A stretch of 64,000 nt of DNA. Origin: Gari tellinella. Taxonomy: Eukaryota > Mollusca > Bivalvia > Cardiida > Psammobiidae. This document shows, piece after piece, positions 22,001 through 29,320 of this stretch. Positions within the stretch are counted from its first letter, which is position 1, and every line of letters begins with the position of its first letter. The stretch covers positions 33,001,246 through 33,065,245 of the forward strand of contig OV277866.1 of NCBI GenBank assembly GCA_922989275.2, given 5' to 3'. The notes below the pieces were generated by a model. That model was given only the letters and a program-made list of their open reading frames with translations. It had not been told where the DNA came from and searched no databases. Position numbers and translations under genes: made by a program.

Positions 22001-24954
22001 TTGTCCCCACAAATGTACTGTTTAGAGGGGTTTCACTGTATTTAGAATTCTCATTTACGATTCTTAATAAGGATTCACTTGATATGACGTGATTACCCGT
22101 CTAAGCAGTCACTGTTAAAGTCTACTAATAAATATATGTCGTCTTTGGAGTTGTATGTTTTTCTTTTACTTAAGAAACACTGATATGAGTGTCAAACATT
22201 TTGGATCCTGATCAGGGGCCCGTTTCATAAAACTTCGTACGACAAATTTTGTCTTAAGTCAGGTTATAAAAGTATAAATTTCTGTTTTATTTCTCCATCG
22301 AATCCTGTCTTGTGAAATCTTTTTGGAATCGTCTTGAAAATACGATTCCAAAAAGATGTCACAAAACAGGATTTGATTGAGAAATCAGAGATTAAATGTA
22401 TTTTAAAGTTTTGACTTACGACAACATTTGTCGTAAGATGTTTTATGAAATGGGTCCCAGGATTCTAAATGTTTGCAAATGTCAGTGTTTTCGGTATAGG
22501 GAGTGAAAGGCTTAATATCCTAGCATAAGTTCATGTGTTACTCATTTACATGTACCTCTGACAATATTAGCTTTCAATTAGATCTTAGTCTTCCCCAGGG
22601 GCCCGTTTCATAAAACTTCGTACGAAAATGTTGTCGTAAGTCCGATTATAGATGTCTCAATTATAATTTATTATTACATCTAATCCTGTCGTGTGTCATC
22701 TCTTTGGAATCGTCTTTTCAAGACGATTCCAAAGAGATGTCACAAGACAGGAATAGATGTAGAAATCAGAAATTAAATGTATTTTTAAAGTTTTGACTTA
22801 CGATCGTTGTTTTCGTACGAAGTTTTATGAAACGGGTCCGAGTTTCTTAAATAGCCATTTTCGTAAAAAAAAAACAAAAAAAAAACTTATTGCAATATGT
22901 CAAACAGTGCAGAGTGCAGACCCTGATCAGAGGACGCCTTTAGGAGCCATTTGATTTATCTACACACTGTTTGCATAGGACAAGCTTACTCGTCACAGGT
23001 ACAGTGCTTATTTATAACGAGTTTCACGTTTCCGTGAGTTATATACGGACATTTTAGAATTAGTCGTACTTACCCTTATCGCTAGATGATGCCATGAAGT
23101 TTTACTTATCTTAACACTTTCCGCGCGGTTTAGTACTTGTACACGCATCACATTTCCATTCAGTATATATTTAAGGTTGGTAGATGCACGTTCATCTAAA
23201 TCTAGAATTATGCTGCAAAAGAAAAAACAAACAAAAAAAGATTGTTACTATTCGGTTATTTATACCCGCAATTTCATGCAAAATGTATCAACATGTGTCC
23301 CTTGTTTTAATACTTCGACTTTTTTCCCTTAAATATAACGTTTTGTACGCCTAGAAGAACCAATAGGAAACAGGATGTTTATATCCGGAACGTCTTGCAA
23401 AGTAATGAATAGATCCTTCCAAAGTGGCGATGCGTTCTAGTTGAAAACGAACAAAATGATTTACAATGGATCTACATTCTAAGATTCTTGAAATATATTT
23501 GAAATAGCTTTCAAGAACTTGGGAAACAAAGATGCATGTTTACATCATATCAAGAAATTAAAAAAGAATAACTGAATTATTTTCTTGCACCCTATACTGG
23601 AAACGTTAATAACATATAAAACATCCTTTAATCTACCTTAGAGTTGCATACCGTACCAACAATGTACTCGTACATTGTGTATATAAGTTCTAGCGGGTGT
23701 GAGTTACTTCACTTTGAATTTACTGCGTGCGCAACTAACACATGTACTGCATGATACAGTATAGAATAAGTTATTATTTCCCGTTTAAACGAAATTAAAC
23801 GCAAAGGGATTGCAATAAAATGAAGAAAATGACAACATATTGAAAATATTAACGATATGCTTTTATCATATTACATGTACCGGTTTTGTGTCTAATGAGA
23901 TGTCAGCTCAGGTTACCCGACGACTTATCTGGTCCAACACCGTGTACGATGGATATAGCGTTTTAAGCAAAATGCGTGTGTTATGAAAGAATAATCTATT
24001 ATTCACTCTAGCAGCATTTGGTGTAAATAAATGGTATACATAGTGTGTAAAGTAATGTTTCGGAATCGAACAAAGTAAGAAGAATCGTCAATAATGAACC
24101 TGACACGACGTTTCGTAATATGTAAAAGTATTCGAAAATTAAAATAAACTCGCTAACAATATCTTGTACACATACTCCAAACGTTTTTTCTAATTGACAC
24201 CTGCAACTTGGTATAAAAAACGATTGATTAACAATAGTTGCACCTCTTCCAATCTTAAGACAGTGTAGAAGATGATATTTCTTCGAAAAAACGCGTATAT
24301 GATAAAACACTGACGTCGACTGCAAAGAGTTTGGAGTCAGATCAGACACGGATTACCCGGTGTCTGATCAGACTCTACACTATTTGCCATTTAGATTAAA
24401 ATATATCGTTAATACCAAATGCAGAACAATCTACATATTGTTCCCATGCGTTTGAGCTTCGTTTGTAATTAAAAGGGAAATAATAAGGTCCTCTCTACTG
24501 TAACTTACCAGTCGTTGCTGCAATTCGCATAGAACCATACCGACAATGTAAAACTGGTTTGTTCTGGTTCCCTCGTCACATCATAAGAGTTGCAGTCTGA
24601 AGTATCGCCAGTAAATTGCAGTTTGCCTGTTGATGACGACACATGGCTAGGAAGGTCGGGAGAGGCTGGTTTGGTGTAGCTACAGCCGCTATTGCTCACA
24701 GAACTTAGAAACAGAGAAGTCTTACTAGGGAATTCCGTCCTTGTTGGGCACGTGTTATTGCACGTGGAACCAGTGCACGTGTTCGTTGCATTTATAGGCG
24801 TTGAAAATGCAATGTCAGTAAACACGGGAGGGTACATGAAGGCTGTTATACTGGGAAGTAAGGAGCATGTCACTACTACCAGGTTTACACAGTTTACAAA
24901 AGTTCTAGATGTCCTGAATTCTCTGAACGACCGCATCTTCAGTGAGCTAGACAT
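880..24954 (-). CDS. USH2A: Usherin-like protein, N-terminal part (8 exons, continues beyond left edge)
   Basis: Spliced gene model built by hand. Coding exons in transcript order: 24509-24954, 23074-23212, 15821-15920, 13431-13500, 10854-10913, 5637-5847, 4353-4501, 880-1038. All introns are GT-AG and the codon phase matches at every junction, giving 1334 coding bases (444 codons plus 2 bases) with no stop. Order of parts: signal peptide (about residues 7-38), short Cys-containing segment, LamG-like jellyroll (about 75-260, with FTLSVWFY, WHHLAI, YSWYVDGTRVG and REILYLNTG), then a CRCP junction at about 270-275 and a laminin N-terminal domain (about 273-444, with RLNSDSHLPIYMVDND). Known: LamG-like followed by LN is the N-terminal architecture of usherin, a large matrix and stereocilia or photoreceptor ankle-link protein whose EGF-Lam and FN3 repeats follow. 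Those would lie left of position 1. The segment before LN is shorter than in vertebrate usherin. The function in this animal is inferred by homology. Confidence 0.85.
1380..2075. repeat. Degenerate minisatellite-like array
   Basis: Irregular repeats of TGTGAACTTGTC, TCTATNATGTT and TTATGTTAAA about every 30-40 bp for roughly 700 bp. Scattered further units follow at 2722-2860 (GTTGACTTGTCC, TTATCATGTTCAA). The open frames 1487-1992 on both strands are by-products of the repeat. It lies in the usherin-like intron between exons 7 and 8. Confidence 0.7.
2075..4352. other. Usherin-like intron between exons 7 and 8: no gene
   Basis: Besides the foldback element at 2561-2703 and scattered minisatellite-like units to about 3460, this is AT-rich intron. 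The 111-codon frame at 3046-3381 has no recognisable motif and lies among repeat units. Confidence 0.6.
2561..2703. mobile_element. Foldback MITE with 42-bp arms
   Basis: Inverted arms ATAAATATTAGATGTCAG and onward, and the exact complement up to 2703, surround a ~55-bp centre containing CTCGGCTACGCCTCGGGG. Confidence 0.8.
4353..4501 (-). CDS. USH2A: Usherin-like exon 7: laminin N-terminal domain
   Basis: 149-bp exon, acceptor CCATTTCAG, donor GTAATT. It encodes LNQITLKGLQTIPAEIAIQL and then TFKSSCGSQTGC. The pattern of a beta strand, Pro-x-x-I-x-I-Q-x-x-R, and a Cys pair fits the middle of LN domains. Phase in is 0, phase out is 2. Confidence 0.83.
5637..5847 (-). CDS. USH2A: Usherin-like exon 6: first part of laminin N-terminal domain
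   Basis: 211-bp exon, acceptor TTCTTCCACAG, donor GTAAAA. It encodes 70 residues starting CPDNAP and containing RLNSDSHLPIYMVDNDTSTY-W-S, which corresponds to the usherin LN segment where a Leu-Asn, His-Pro and N-D-N-D pattern precedes a Trp. Phase in is 2, phase out is 0. Confidence 0.87.
6339..6510. mobile_element. Small TIR element
   Basis: 16-bp inverted ends ATTTAGCCTTAAGAAT and ATTCTTAAGGCTAAAT, with an inner inverted pair CTTTGGCAGAGT / ACTCTGCCAAAG. 172 bp, non-coding. Confidence 0.7.
7265..7480 (-). mobile_element. Inverted end fragment of a Penelope-like element
   Basis: On the minus strand this reads the same C-terminal tail as the plus-strand copy ending at 8240 (shared RRKVNGAIEIKQRRP and LNRDEGLD). 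The two therefore form a head-opposed pair around 7504-8240. Inverted, truncated partial copies next to Penelope-like elements are known from other animals. Confidence 0.7.
7453..7478 (+). repeat. (AGG)n microsatellite
   Basis: About eight AGG units directly before the Penelope-like fragment, inside the zone between its inverted parts. Confidence 0.85.
7504..8240 (+). mobile_element. Penelope-like retroelement, 5'-truncated, decayed C-terminal part
   Basis: The reading frame 7504-7953 has motifs of the region after the reverse transcriptase core: TVYRKPTHTDQYLHFNSND, KRSVVRTLFHRA and PEWIFHIPKK. After a stop at 7951-7953, other frames give YYIGETAN, FKEQLTRSN and FEHCTNTGHS, which is a GIY-YIG endonuclease. 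At least one stop and one frameshift break it. It sits in the usherin-like intron between exons 5 and 6, opposite to the gene. A C8-12 tract lies at about 8181-8196. Confidence 0.82.
8525..8738. mobile_element. Family B hairpin MITE (TTAACCCTTAGCC ends)
   Basis: Inverted ends TTAACCCTTAGCCCGCCA and TGGCAGGCTAAGGGTTAA. At 8634-8698 it carries a perfect hairpin with 31-bp arms and a 3-nt loop (TTA). Confidence 0.8.
9776..10741. mobile_element. TIR element of ~966 bp next to usherin-like exon 5
   Basis: Ends CGACCATTATTCGAACAC and the complement GTGTTCGAATAATGGTGG, TA at both sides. The right end repeats GTGTTCGAA. Non-coding AT-rich interior. It ends about 110 bp from the exon 5 donor. Confidence 0.65.
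10854..10913 (-). CDS. USH2A: Usherin-like exon 5: end of LamG-like domain
   Basis: 60-bp exon, acceptor CTTTTCAG, donor GTATGT. It encodes REILYLNTGTLMQIPGDSSC, the last helix and strand of the jellyroll, and leads into the CRCP junction that separates the two N-terminal domains in usherins. Phase in is 2, phase out is 2. Confidence 0.82.
11290..11425. mobile_element. Foldback element (family E), worn copy
   Basis: TTCGTGTTAATAATTT at one end, AAATCCAATAAATTATGT at the other, and AAAACAATAAAAACTCG / CCGTTTTTATCGTTTTC in the centre match the cleaner copy at 50470. Confidence 0.6.
11825..12105. mobile_element. Degenerate family A MITE with another foldback element at its hairpin tip
   Basis: Outer parts: GTGGAGAAGACGTTATTT and AAACAGTTTGGAATCAGG on the left, GGTTCCAAATTGTTTGC on the right. 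Between them lies a near-perfect palindrome (about 11929-12062, ATTTGAGCCTAGGCTCAAAT at its centre, TTATAAAGC / GCTTTATAA at its ends). Confidence 0.68.
12281..12774. mobile_element. TIR element with nested palindrome, 494 bp
   Basis: Ends CGATGGAACTATGGTGACA and its near complement TGTCACTATAGTTCCACCG, TA flanks, TIRs about 40 bp. Four scattered AGAAGTCGGGAA-like repeats lie inside. A second palindrome (12467-12596, with AATCAGCCAATCACA / TGTGATTGGCTGATT) sits in the middle and may be a separate insertion. Confidence 0.75.
13431..13500 (-). CDS. USH2A: Usherin-like exon 4: LamG-like, GRLY motif
   Basis: 70-bp exon, acceptor TTATTATCAG, donor GTAGGA. It encodes NEIIAFIDGRLYSSPLTF, matching the F-x-G-x-x-x-D-x-R-(I/L)-Y end of LamG-like domains. 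Phase in is 1, phase out is 2. The acceptor half of the exon is included in a 104-bp tandem duplication (13466-13673). Confidence 0.8.
13466..13673. repeat. 104-bp tandem duplication covering the exon 4 acceptor
   Basis: Copies 13466-13569 and 13570-13673 differ at only a few bases. Each contains the acceptor ATTATCAG and the first 35 bp of usherin-like exon 4. Only the 13466 copy keeps the rest of the exon and its donor. Confidence 0.87.
13886..14130 (+). mobile_element. Family A MITE (CAGTGGAGAA ends) in usherin-like intron 3
   Basis: 245 bp with TIRs CAGTGGAGAATCTGTTATTC and the complement ending ATCCACTG, TA on both sides (Tc1/mariner-type target), and the 65-bp hairpin in its centre (about 14002-14068). 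No transposase. It defines the family used in the entries below. Confidence 0.88.
14474..14773. mobile_element. TIR element, 300 bp, with GATTCGATGGCAATTCGCTT repeats
   Basis: Ends CAGTACTGAACCTTATTAAA and the complement, TA flanks. Three direct copies of the 20-bp subterminal repeat (about 14509-14553 and 14717-14740). Open frames here are by-products. Confidence 0.82.
15349..15422. repeat. Family C hairpin
   Basis: CTTAAAGCAGGTTGAAAGTA on one arm, TACTTTCAGCCTGCTTTAAG on the other, tip GCGCCCTAAGGCGC. It is flanked by TTAACCCTTTACC and AGGGAAAGGGTTAA, the ends of the host element. Confidence 0.82.
15690..15783. repeat. Imperfect GACT/GACC tetranucleotide tract
   Basis: GACTGAGAGACTGACTGG and GACTGACTGACCGACCGAC with interspersed complement units. 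It lies 40 bp downstream (transcript sense) of the usherin-like exon 3 donor. Confidence 0.75.
15821..15920 (-). CDS. USH2A: Usherin-like exon 3: LamG-like core
   Basis: 100-bp exon with acceptor TTTTTTCAG and donor GTAAAT. It encodes SYSWYVDGTRVGYIDM, the typical Y-x-V-D-G turn of LamG-like jellyrolls, followed by IKFGPQT. Phase in is 0, phase out is 1. The 7.15-kb intron before it carries two LINE relics and several TIR elements. Confidence 0.85.
16265..16340 (-). pseudogene. tRNA-like sequence (tRNA-derived SINE head or tRNA pseudogene)
   Basis: On the minus strand: A box-like TGGCTCAGGCGGG and B box GGGTTCAAGTCCC, starting GCTCCCTGGATGG. The acceptor arm does not pair (3' side CTGGCTGCA), so it is not a working tRNA. 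Confidence 0.7.
17038..17105. repeat. Family B hairpin
   Basis: AAACAGTTTGGATCCTGATC and GATCAGGATCCAAAATGTTT arms, tip GCCGCTTTATGCGGC. Confidence 0.8.
17325..17570 (+). mobile_element. Family A MITE
   Basis: Full length with TA flanks. The left end is mutated to CCGTGGATAA, the right end is intact (TTCTCCACTG). It lies directly beside the decayed LINE at 17640. Confidence 0.87.
17640..18800 (-). mobile_element. LINE (jockey/I-like) reverse transcriptase relic
   Basis: Minus-strand frames hold reverse transcriptase fragments: IQHSFRSKRTCESQLL and a worn motif A region (FDMVSHQRLSNK) at 18425-18703, then a C-terminal fragment (VILMYKVLNSYIAVPE, LKFIPFHIRINVY, LPRTIVV) at 17653-17880. Multiple stops and frameshifts. 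No endonuclease domain was found. It lies in usherin-like intron 2. Confidence 0.75.
18952..19735. mobile_element. Non-coding TIR transposon with subterminal iterons
   Basis: Ends are inverted repeats: GGACAAAATACCCCTCGGAC at 18956 and its complement up to 19731. Inside each end the unit GGACAAAATACCC(C/T)TC recurs four to five times at about 30-40 bp spacing, separated by TTTGCC-GGGC. The ~480-bp AT-rich middle has no gene. The iterons resemble transposase binding arrays of DNA transposons. Family unknown; boundaries are good to a few bases. Confidence 0.75.
19800..21540 (+). mobile_element. LINE (jockey/I-like) reverse transcriptase relic, split by a foldback element
   Basis: Reverse transcriptase motifs in shifting frames: GLKPNKAAGPDEI and HGFRR (19962-20318), DFDKVSHSPFCQKL, the thumb region TLVRPTLEYACSSSDPHTK and IEMVQRRAAKYL (to about 21025). 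The C-terminal FFPRTIVDWNSLPPGI follows at about 21435-21480. A GGGCCC-type foldback element (about 21026-21243) separates the last two. Many stops. The catalytic Y-x-D-D box reads FAEDT, so it is dead. Confidence 0.8.
21026..21243. mobile_element. Family D foldback element in LINE coding sequence
   Basis: Arms GACAAATGTTGTCGTAAGTC and GACTTACGACAACATTTGTC surround a long hairpin with TTGGAATCGTCTT / AAGACGATTCCAA at its tip (about 21100-21145). It ends in ACGGGCCCC. The left outer end is worn. Confidence 0.75.
21652..22038. mobile_element. Family J MITE (CAGTGAAACCC ends) carrying a family C hairpin
   Basis: Ends CAGTGAAACCCTTCTAAACC and GTTTAGAGGGGTTTCACTG, TA flanks, inner AAACCGGAA repeats. 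At about 21828-21893 it contains the AGCAGAGTGCGCC / GGCGCATTCTACTT hairpin also found in unrelated families. Confidence 0.78.
22187..22485. mobile_element. Family B hairpin MITE with a family D element inserted at its hairpin tip
   Basis: GTGTCAAACATTTTGGATCC then TGATCA is interrupted at 22215 by GGGGCCCGTTTCATAAAAC and resumes at about 22459 with AGGATTCTAAATGTTTGCAA. The inserted family D element (22215-22458) has the usual GTCGTAAGTC arms and a central GGAATCGTCTT hairpin. Confidence 0.75.
22598..22839. mobile_element. Family D foldback element
   Basis: Ends GGGGCCCGTTTCATAAAACT and AAGTTTTATGAAACGGGTCC. The central hairpin TTTGGAATCGTCTT / AAGACGATTCCAAA is perfect. Confidence 0.82.
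23074..23212 (-). CDS. USH2A: Usherin-like exon 2: LamG-like core
   Basis: 139-bp exon between a TTTTGCAG acceptor and a GTAAGT donor. It completes a Cys codon and encodes LKYILNGNVMRV and the hallmark jellyroll strand SWHHLAI. Phase in is 2, phase out is 0. It is too short to stand out as an open reading frame and was found by reading the minus strand for LamG motifs. Confidence 0.85.
24509..24954 (-). CDS. USH2A: Usherin-like exon 1: signal peptide and start of LamG-like domain
   Basis: Encodes 148 codons plus two bases, ending ACTG before a GTAAGT donor. The first Met (24954) overlaps the TA target duplication of a MITE that starts at 24956. The second Met, residue 7 (24936), begins a better signal peptide: basic stretch RSFREFRTSR, then FVNCVNLVVVTCSLL. 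The native start may therefore be Met7. After the signal come six Cys before the jellyroll core (TCTGSTCNNTC and others) and the strand motif FTLSVWFY. An upstream non-coding exon or promoter cannot be identified because the MITE abuts the coding region. Confidence 0.85.
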
Positions 24955-24955
24955 A

Positions 24956-25201
24956 CAGTGGAGAATGTGTTATTCTTTCCCAATAAACGCGTTTACGCTA
25001 AAACTATTATTTGAAGTGCAAACAGTTTGGAGCCAGATCAGACGCCGGGTAACCCGGCGTCTGATCAGGCTCCAAACTGTTTGCAACCAAGATAAACATG
25101 AATTCTCAGAATTGTCCAAAATTTGTACTTTTCTACGTTTTAGTGCTTTGCGTTTGCGTACGTTTGCGTTTAAACGGGAAAGAATAACAGATTCTCCACT
25201 G
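24956..25201 (-). mobile_element. Family A MITE abutting the usherin-like start codon
   Basis: Both TIRs and TA flanks are intact, hairpin at about 25018-25084. Its left TA (24954-24955) supplies the A of the first ATG of the usherin-like exon 1. It is therefore the immediate 5' neighbour of the coding sequence and may lie in, or provide, the 5' UTR. Confidence 0.88.
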
Positions 25202-25342
25202 TACAAGAAAATGGGTTTAACCAGTTATTCCATAAATACACATTTTTACACATTTAATTTGTTCCTGCACTGAAGAGAATTATTCCAATTTACACTGTCA
25301 AACATATGCAGCAAAAGAAACATTTTATTTATTCTAGAAGAT

Positions 25343-25420
25343 GGTATCTTAAAGCAGGTTAAATTGAAAGCAGAATGTGCCTTAATGCGCATTCTGCTTT
25401 ACTTTAACTTGCTTTATGTG
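25343..25420. repeat. Family C hairpin
   Basis: TCTTAAAGCAGGTTAAATTG on one arm, AGAATGTGCC TTAA TGCGCATTCT at the tip. Confidence 0.72.
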
Positions 25421-25854
25421 GCCACCTATTTTCAAAACTAAAATCAAGCTATTGGGAAATGTATATATTGTGGAGAAAATGTTATTCTTTTTCAATAACG
25501 GCGATTTTGCTAAAACGATGATGTTCACTTTCAAAAATTTTGAGCCAGATTTGGTAATTCAGCGTTAGATCTTAAGCATAAACGATATTATTCACAGTCT
25601 CCACAAAAAACAGGTGACCGTAAATGCAAATGTTTCTTAAGGATAGTAGGAGAGGGCTTTCTGTAATAATGGGGCCCGTCTCATAAAGCTTCGTACGATA
25701 AATGTTGTCGTAAGTCAGATTATAAAAGTATCAGTTAATATTTATTTCTCGATCTAATCCTGTCTTGTGACATCTTTTTGGAATCGTCTTGAAAAGACGA
25801 TTCCAAAGAGATGTACACGACAGGGTTAGATAGAGAAATCAGAAATTAAATCAG

Positions 25855-26607
25855 TATCGTTGGTTGTACCGAGAAGTCGTATAGTGAGGTTTGGAGATAG
25901 AAGTTTCATGCATGCAGCCCCAAAGCTCTGGAACACTCTGCCGTCAGACATCAGAGATGCGAGCTCAGTTGCAGTCTTCAAAAAGCGTCTGAAAACACAC
26001 TTCTTTAATATTTGTTATAAGAACACTGCTACCTTTGCGAAATGTTCTTGCTGTAGATGCTGTGGGTCCAAATGGGAGTTCTGAAGTATTATCTGGTTTT
26101 TGGTCTCTTATAGAAATGTTTAGTTATTGTCGCATGCTATTTTTCCTAGTTATGTTACATTGGGCGGCCTGCATTGGGCGTTCTGCTATTATTTCTATCA
26201 GTCGGCATTAAGAAGCCATTTGCTTCATTGCTAATTGATTGATGGGGTAATGTAATCGCCGTTTTGGGGGCTGTCTTTTGTAAGTTTATTCATGTTTATT
26301 TTAGATCTAATTGTAGTTATTTGTCTTTTCTCGGTGGCCTGCATTGGGCGCTCTACTATTGTTTCTATCAGTCGACAATCAGAAGCCGGTCGCTTCATTG
26401 CTGATTGATGGGAGTAATGTGATCGCCATTTTGGGGGCTGTCTTTTATATGTTTATTCATGTTTATTTTAGATCTTATTGTAGTTATTTTGTCTTTTCTC
26501 GCTTTGTAGGTACATTTGTGTAATTTCATGTGAAGTGCTTTTGAACGCACTACCTCTGTTTGAAAACAGCGCTATATAAATCTGGTATAATAATAATAAT
26601 AATAATA
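25855..26607 (+). mobile_element. LINE 3' end (CR1/L2-like), inserted in a foldback element
   Basis: 25860-26084 encodes a typical reverse transcriptase C-terminus: VVPRSRIVRFGDRSF, APKLWNTLPSDIRDA and FKKRLKTHFF. It is followed by a 3' UTR ending GCGCTATATAAATCTGG and a (TAA)8 tail, typical of microsatellite-tailed LINEs. It splits a GGGCCC-ended foldback element, with halves at 25671-25854 and 26608-26666, showing recent 5'-truncated insertion. The family name is approximate. Confidence 0.8.
26163..26505 (+). repeat. Tandem duplication, ~170 bp, in the LINE 3' UTR
   Basis: Two copies, each beginning GGCCTGCATTGGGCG and ending before TTTTAGATCT, follow each other directly with about 90% identity by eye. 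Confidence 0.75.
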
Positions 26608-26889
26608 ATTTTAAAGTTTTGACTTACGATCGTTTTTGTCGTACGAAGTTTTATAAAACGGGCACCAGCTGTCTTATATAAAGCCGCCATCTACTTTAAA
26701 GACTTATTTAGATGCTCTCTCAGTGCTTAGATTGTGTTAGAATATTACATGATTGGCCCATTTAACCCTTTCCCCATAGAAGCGACTTTCAGCGTATTTG
26801 ATTTATTCCTCCGCTGAAGAAATAGTTCCAGTTTATATCCTCATGAATAATTACCATAACAAATATGTTATATAGCCTAGCAGATGGTA

Positions 26890-26963
26890 GTTTAAAGCAG
26901 GCTGAAAGTAAAGAAGAATGTGCCTTAAGGCACATTCTGCTTTACTTTCAACCTGCTTTAAAT
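26890..26963. repeat. Family C hairpin
   Basis: TTTAAAGCAGGCTGAAAGTA arm, tip GTGCCTTAAGGCAC (matching G-to-A change on both arms relative to GCGCCTTAAGGCGC), and TACTTTCAACCTGCTTTAAA. Host ends TTAACCCTTTCCCC and GGTAAAGGGATAA. Confidence 0.82.
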
Positions 26964-27447
26964 GATCACCGATATTTAATGTTATAAACAGGCTATTGGG
27001 GTAAAGGGATAATGAGCAAACTCTAAAGCAAAACTTGACTATTGCATAGTTCAGGTGACCACTAACACAAAATCTGTCGTTCTATTTACTAAAACGCAAG
27101 TGTGTTATGTACATGTATGTAGGTTTGATCCTCAATAAGCTATTCGAAATATCAAACCAGCGTGTAAGATTCCCTCGACATGCAAAAAACCAACAAACAA
27201 CACAAAATGATTGTCTTTTAGCCCCTTCCTAGATTGTTTTTTACCAATAGAATCCTAGTCTTTCCTATCGGCGAATTTCTGGAACTGATGAAATTGATGT
27301 AGAATCGTAACCATCTGTAGTGTCTTTTATCGCTGCCAAGTTGTCAGAAATTTCATCTGTAAATATAAAGAAGTTAAAATTAGATTTCTTCAATTTGCAT
27401 ACAATTAACCACTCCACTGCCTTACCCGAGTACAAACGGTTATTTAC

Positions 27448-27512
27448 AAACAGTTTGGATCCTGATGAGACGCCGCGTTACGCGGCGTCTGTTCAGAATC
27501 AAAGCTGTTTGC
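27448..27512. repeat. Family B hairpin
   Basis: CAAACAGTTTGGATCCTGAT, tip GCCGCGTTACGCGGC, AAAGCTGTTTGCC. Confidence 0.78.
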
Positions 27513-27620
27513 CACTCACGTCAATATTAATTTTCTTATATCAAAATTCCAATCATTTAAATTGAGAAATGAAAGAAGACGGCAATTGTTTTAAGTATTG
27601 ATGAAGTCATGGCAGTGATA

Positions 27621-27992
27621 GAGGATATTGTATGAGTGTTCATTATTTATCATTTTTAATAAACGAGTTGAATAAAATAATATGACGCGAGCCTTGGCGA
27701 GCGTCATATTCATTTTAGTCAACGAGTTTATTAAAAATGATAAATAATGAACACGAATAAGATATTCTATTTATCACATTATAAGTTCAAGCACCTATTA
27801 AATTGATTTGAAGCCGTAGTTTGTAGACCCTCCGCTATATAGATTTTCCGCCAAACATTACGTTGTTTACGTTAACGTCATAGTAAATGACGTCATTTGG
27901 CACCCCGCTACATGCAGCGCTTATGGACGAACAACTCAGACCGGAGCCCAAAAAACGATATTCCACTAGTGGATTACGATATTTATACAATC
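27621..27992 (+). repeat. ~372-bp repeat (family K), copy 1
   Basis: Contains a long palindrome (27635-27760: TTATTTATCATTTTTAATAA with GAGCCTTGGCGAGCGTCA at the centre), then a unique-looking half with TAAATGACGTCATTTGG and TATTCCACTAGTGGAT. The complement is found at 63046-63419. Confidence 0.83.
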
Positions 27993-28290
27993 GCTTTATG
28001 CAACTCCCAGACCGCAAATTATGTGATAAAAGAGGTTAACAACTTCTTCCAAGTTTTCATAAATTCGCTAGTAGCGTAAAGAAGTTCAAAGTACTATTAT
28101 TTCTATTGCAAACAATTTGGAGACAGATCAGACTCCGGGAAACCCGGCGTCTGATCAGGCTTGAAATGTTTACCGACCACTTCAAAACAAATCGTCACTA
28201 TTTTACAGAAGCTGTCATTTTTCTTAGTTTATTGTATTGCGTTTGACTTTATTTTTTCTTCCGAAAATAGACAATATATACTCAACTGTA

Positions 28291-28538
28291 CAGTGGAGAA
28301 AACGCAATTCTTTCCCGTTTAAACGCAAACGAAACGCAAACGCATTGCAGTAAAATGCAGAAAATTACAACTTCTTTACCATTCTGAATGTTGATTTTTA
28401 ACCTGGACGGCAAACAGTTTGGGGCCTAATCAGACGCCGGGTTACCCGGCGTCTGATCTGGCTCCAAACTGTTTGCATTTGAAATAATATATTTAGCTTA
28501 AACGCGTTTATTGGGAAAGAATAACGTTTTCTCCACTG
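28291..28538 (+). mobile_element. Family A MITE
   Basis: Full length, TA flanks, subtype with GCATTGCAGTAAAATG in the left arm and hairpin at about 28411-28477. Confidence 0.87.
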
Positions 28539-28694
28539 TATAAGTACATTTAGTTAAATCAAATAAAACACAAATATTTACAGCATGAATGGTAAGGAAA
28601 ATGTCATACATGTATGATATAGTCATTATGCATTATGTATACATGAACTCCACTCTATTTCGGGCATTCTAGCAAAGTGCCTTAAACGTGTAGC

Positions 28695-28770
28695 AGCTTT
28701 AAGCAGGATTGCAGTTAAGCAGAAAACTCTTACAGCAGCATTCTGCTTCACTCTTATCCTGCTTTAAGTA
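28695..28770. repeat. Family C-like hairpin, worn
   Basis: GCTTTAAGCAGGATTGCAG arm and ATCCTGCTTTAAG arm with an imperfect tip. Confidence 0.6.
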
Positions 28771-29009
28771 GACATACGTTAAAATGGGTTATTCGTGATT
28801 TGCTGTTAAAGCGAGAATGTTTTGAACATGCGATCAATTTTCGATCAATTACGATAATTAATCAAATACTTAATGTACACGTATGATAAGCGTTTTATAA
28901 GTAATATGAAAAGTTGGTTCATATGCCTCTCAAAAACATTGACGAATTGTGAGTTATTCGACGAATGCATCAGTAGTTCAGAAAGCCCCTCTGTTTTCTG
29001 CTTTACTTA

Positions 29010-29255
29010 CAGTGGAGAATCTGTTATTCTTTCCCGTTTAAACGCAAACGTACGCAAACGCAAAACACTAAAACGTAGAAAAGAACAATTTTTGGACAAT
29101 TCTGATAATTCTTGTTTATCTTGGTGGCAAACAGTTTGGAGCCTGATCAGACGCCGGGTTACCCGGCGTCTGATCTGGCTCCAAAATGTTTGCACTGCAA
29201 ATAATAGTTTTAGCGTAAACGCGTTAATTGGGAAAGAATAACAGATTCTCCACTG
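29010..29255 (+). mobile_element. Family A MITE
   Basis: Full length, TA flanks, close to the 13886 and 61669 copies. Its right end is 13 bp from the left end of a family G element. Confidence 0.87.
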
Positions 29256-29320
29256 TACATGTACTGTACAGTGCTCCCTCTCTACAACGAAACCCAATGG
29301 GAGACAAAAAATGAGTGCCG

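Larger units (their letters stand above)
25671..26666. mobile_element. GGGCCC-ended foldback element (family D), split by the LINE
   Basis: Left end GGGGCCCGTCTCATAAAGCT, then GTACGATAAATGTTGTCGTA and a central hairpin (about 25765-25830, GGAATCGTCTT against AAGACGATTCC). The right end GTACGAAGTTTTATAAAACG follows the LINE tail. Confidence 0.75.

Noticed and set aside
24008..24349. 113-codon minus-strand frame upstream of usherin-like exon 2.
   Set aside because: It lies in the intron between exons 1 and 2, partly overlaps a worn hairpin, has no motifs, and its end lacks a coherent splice link to the usherin frame.
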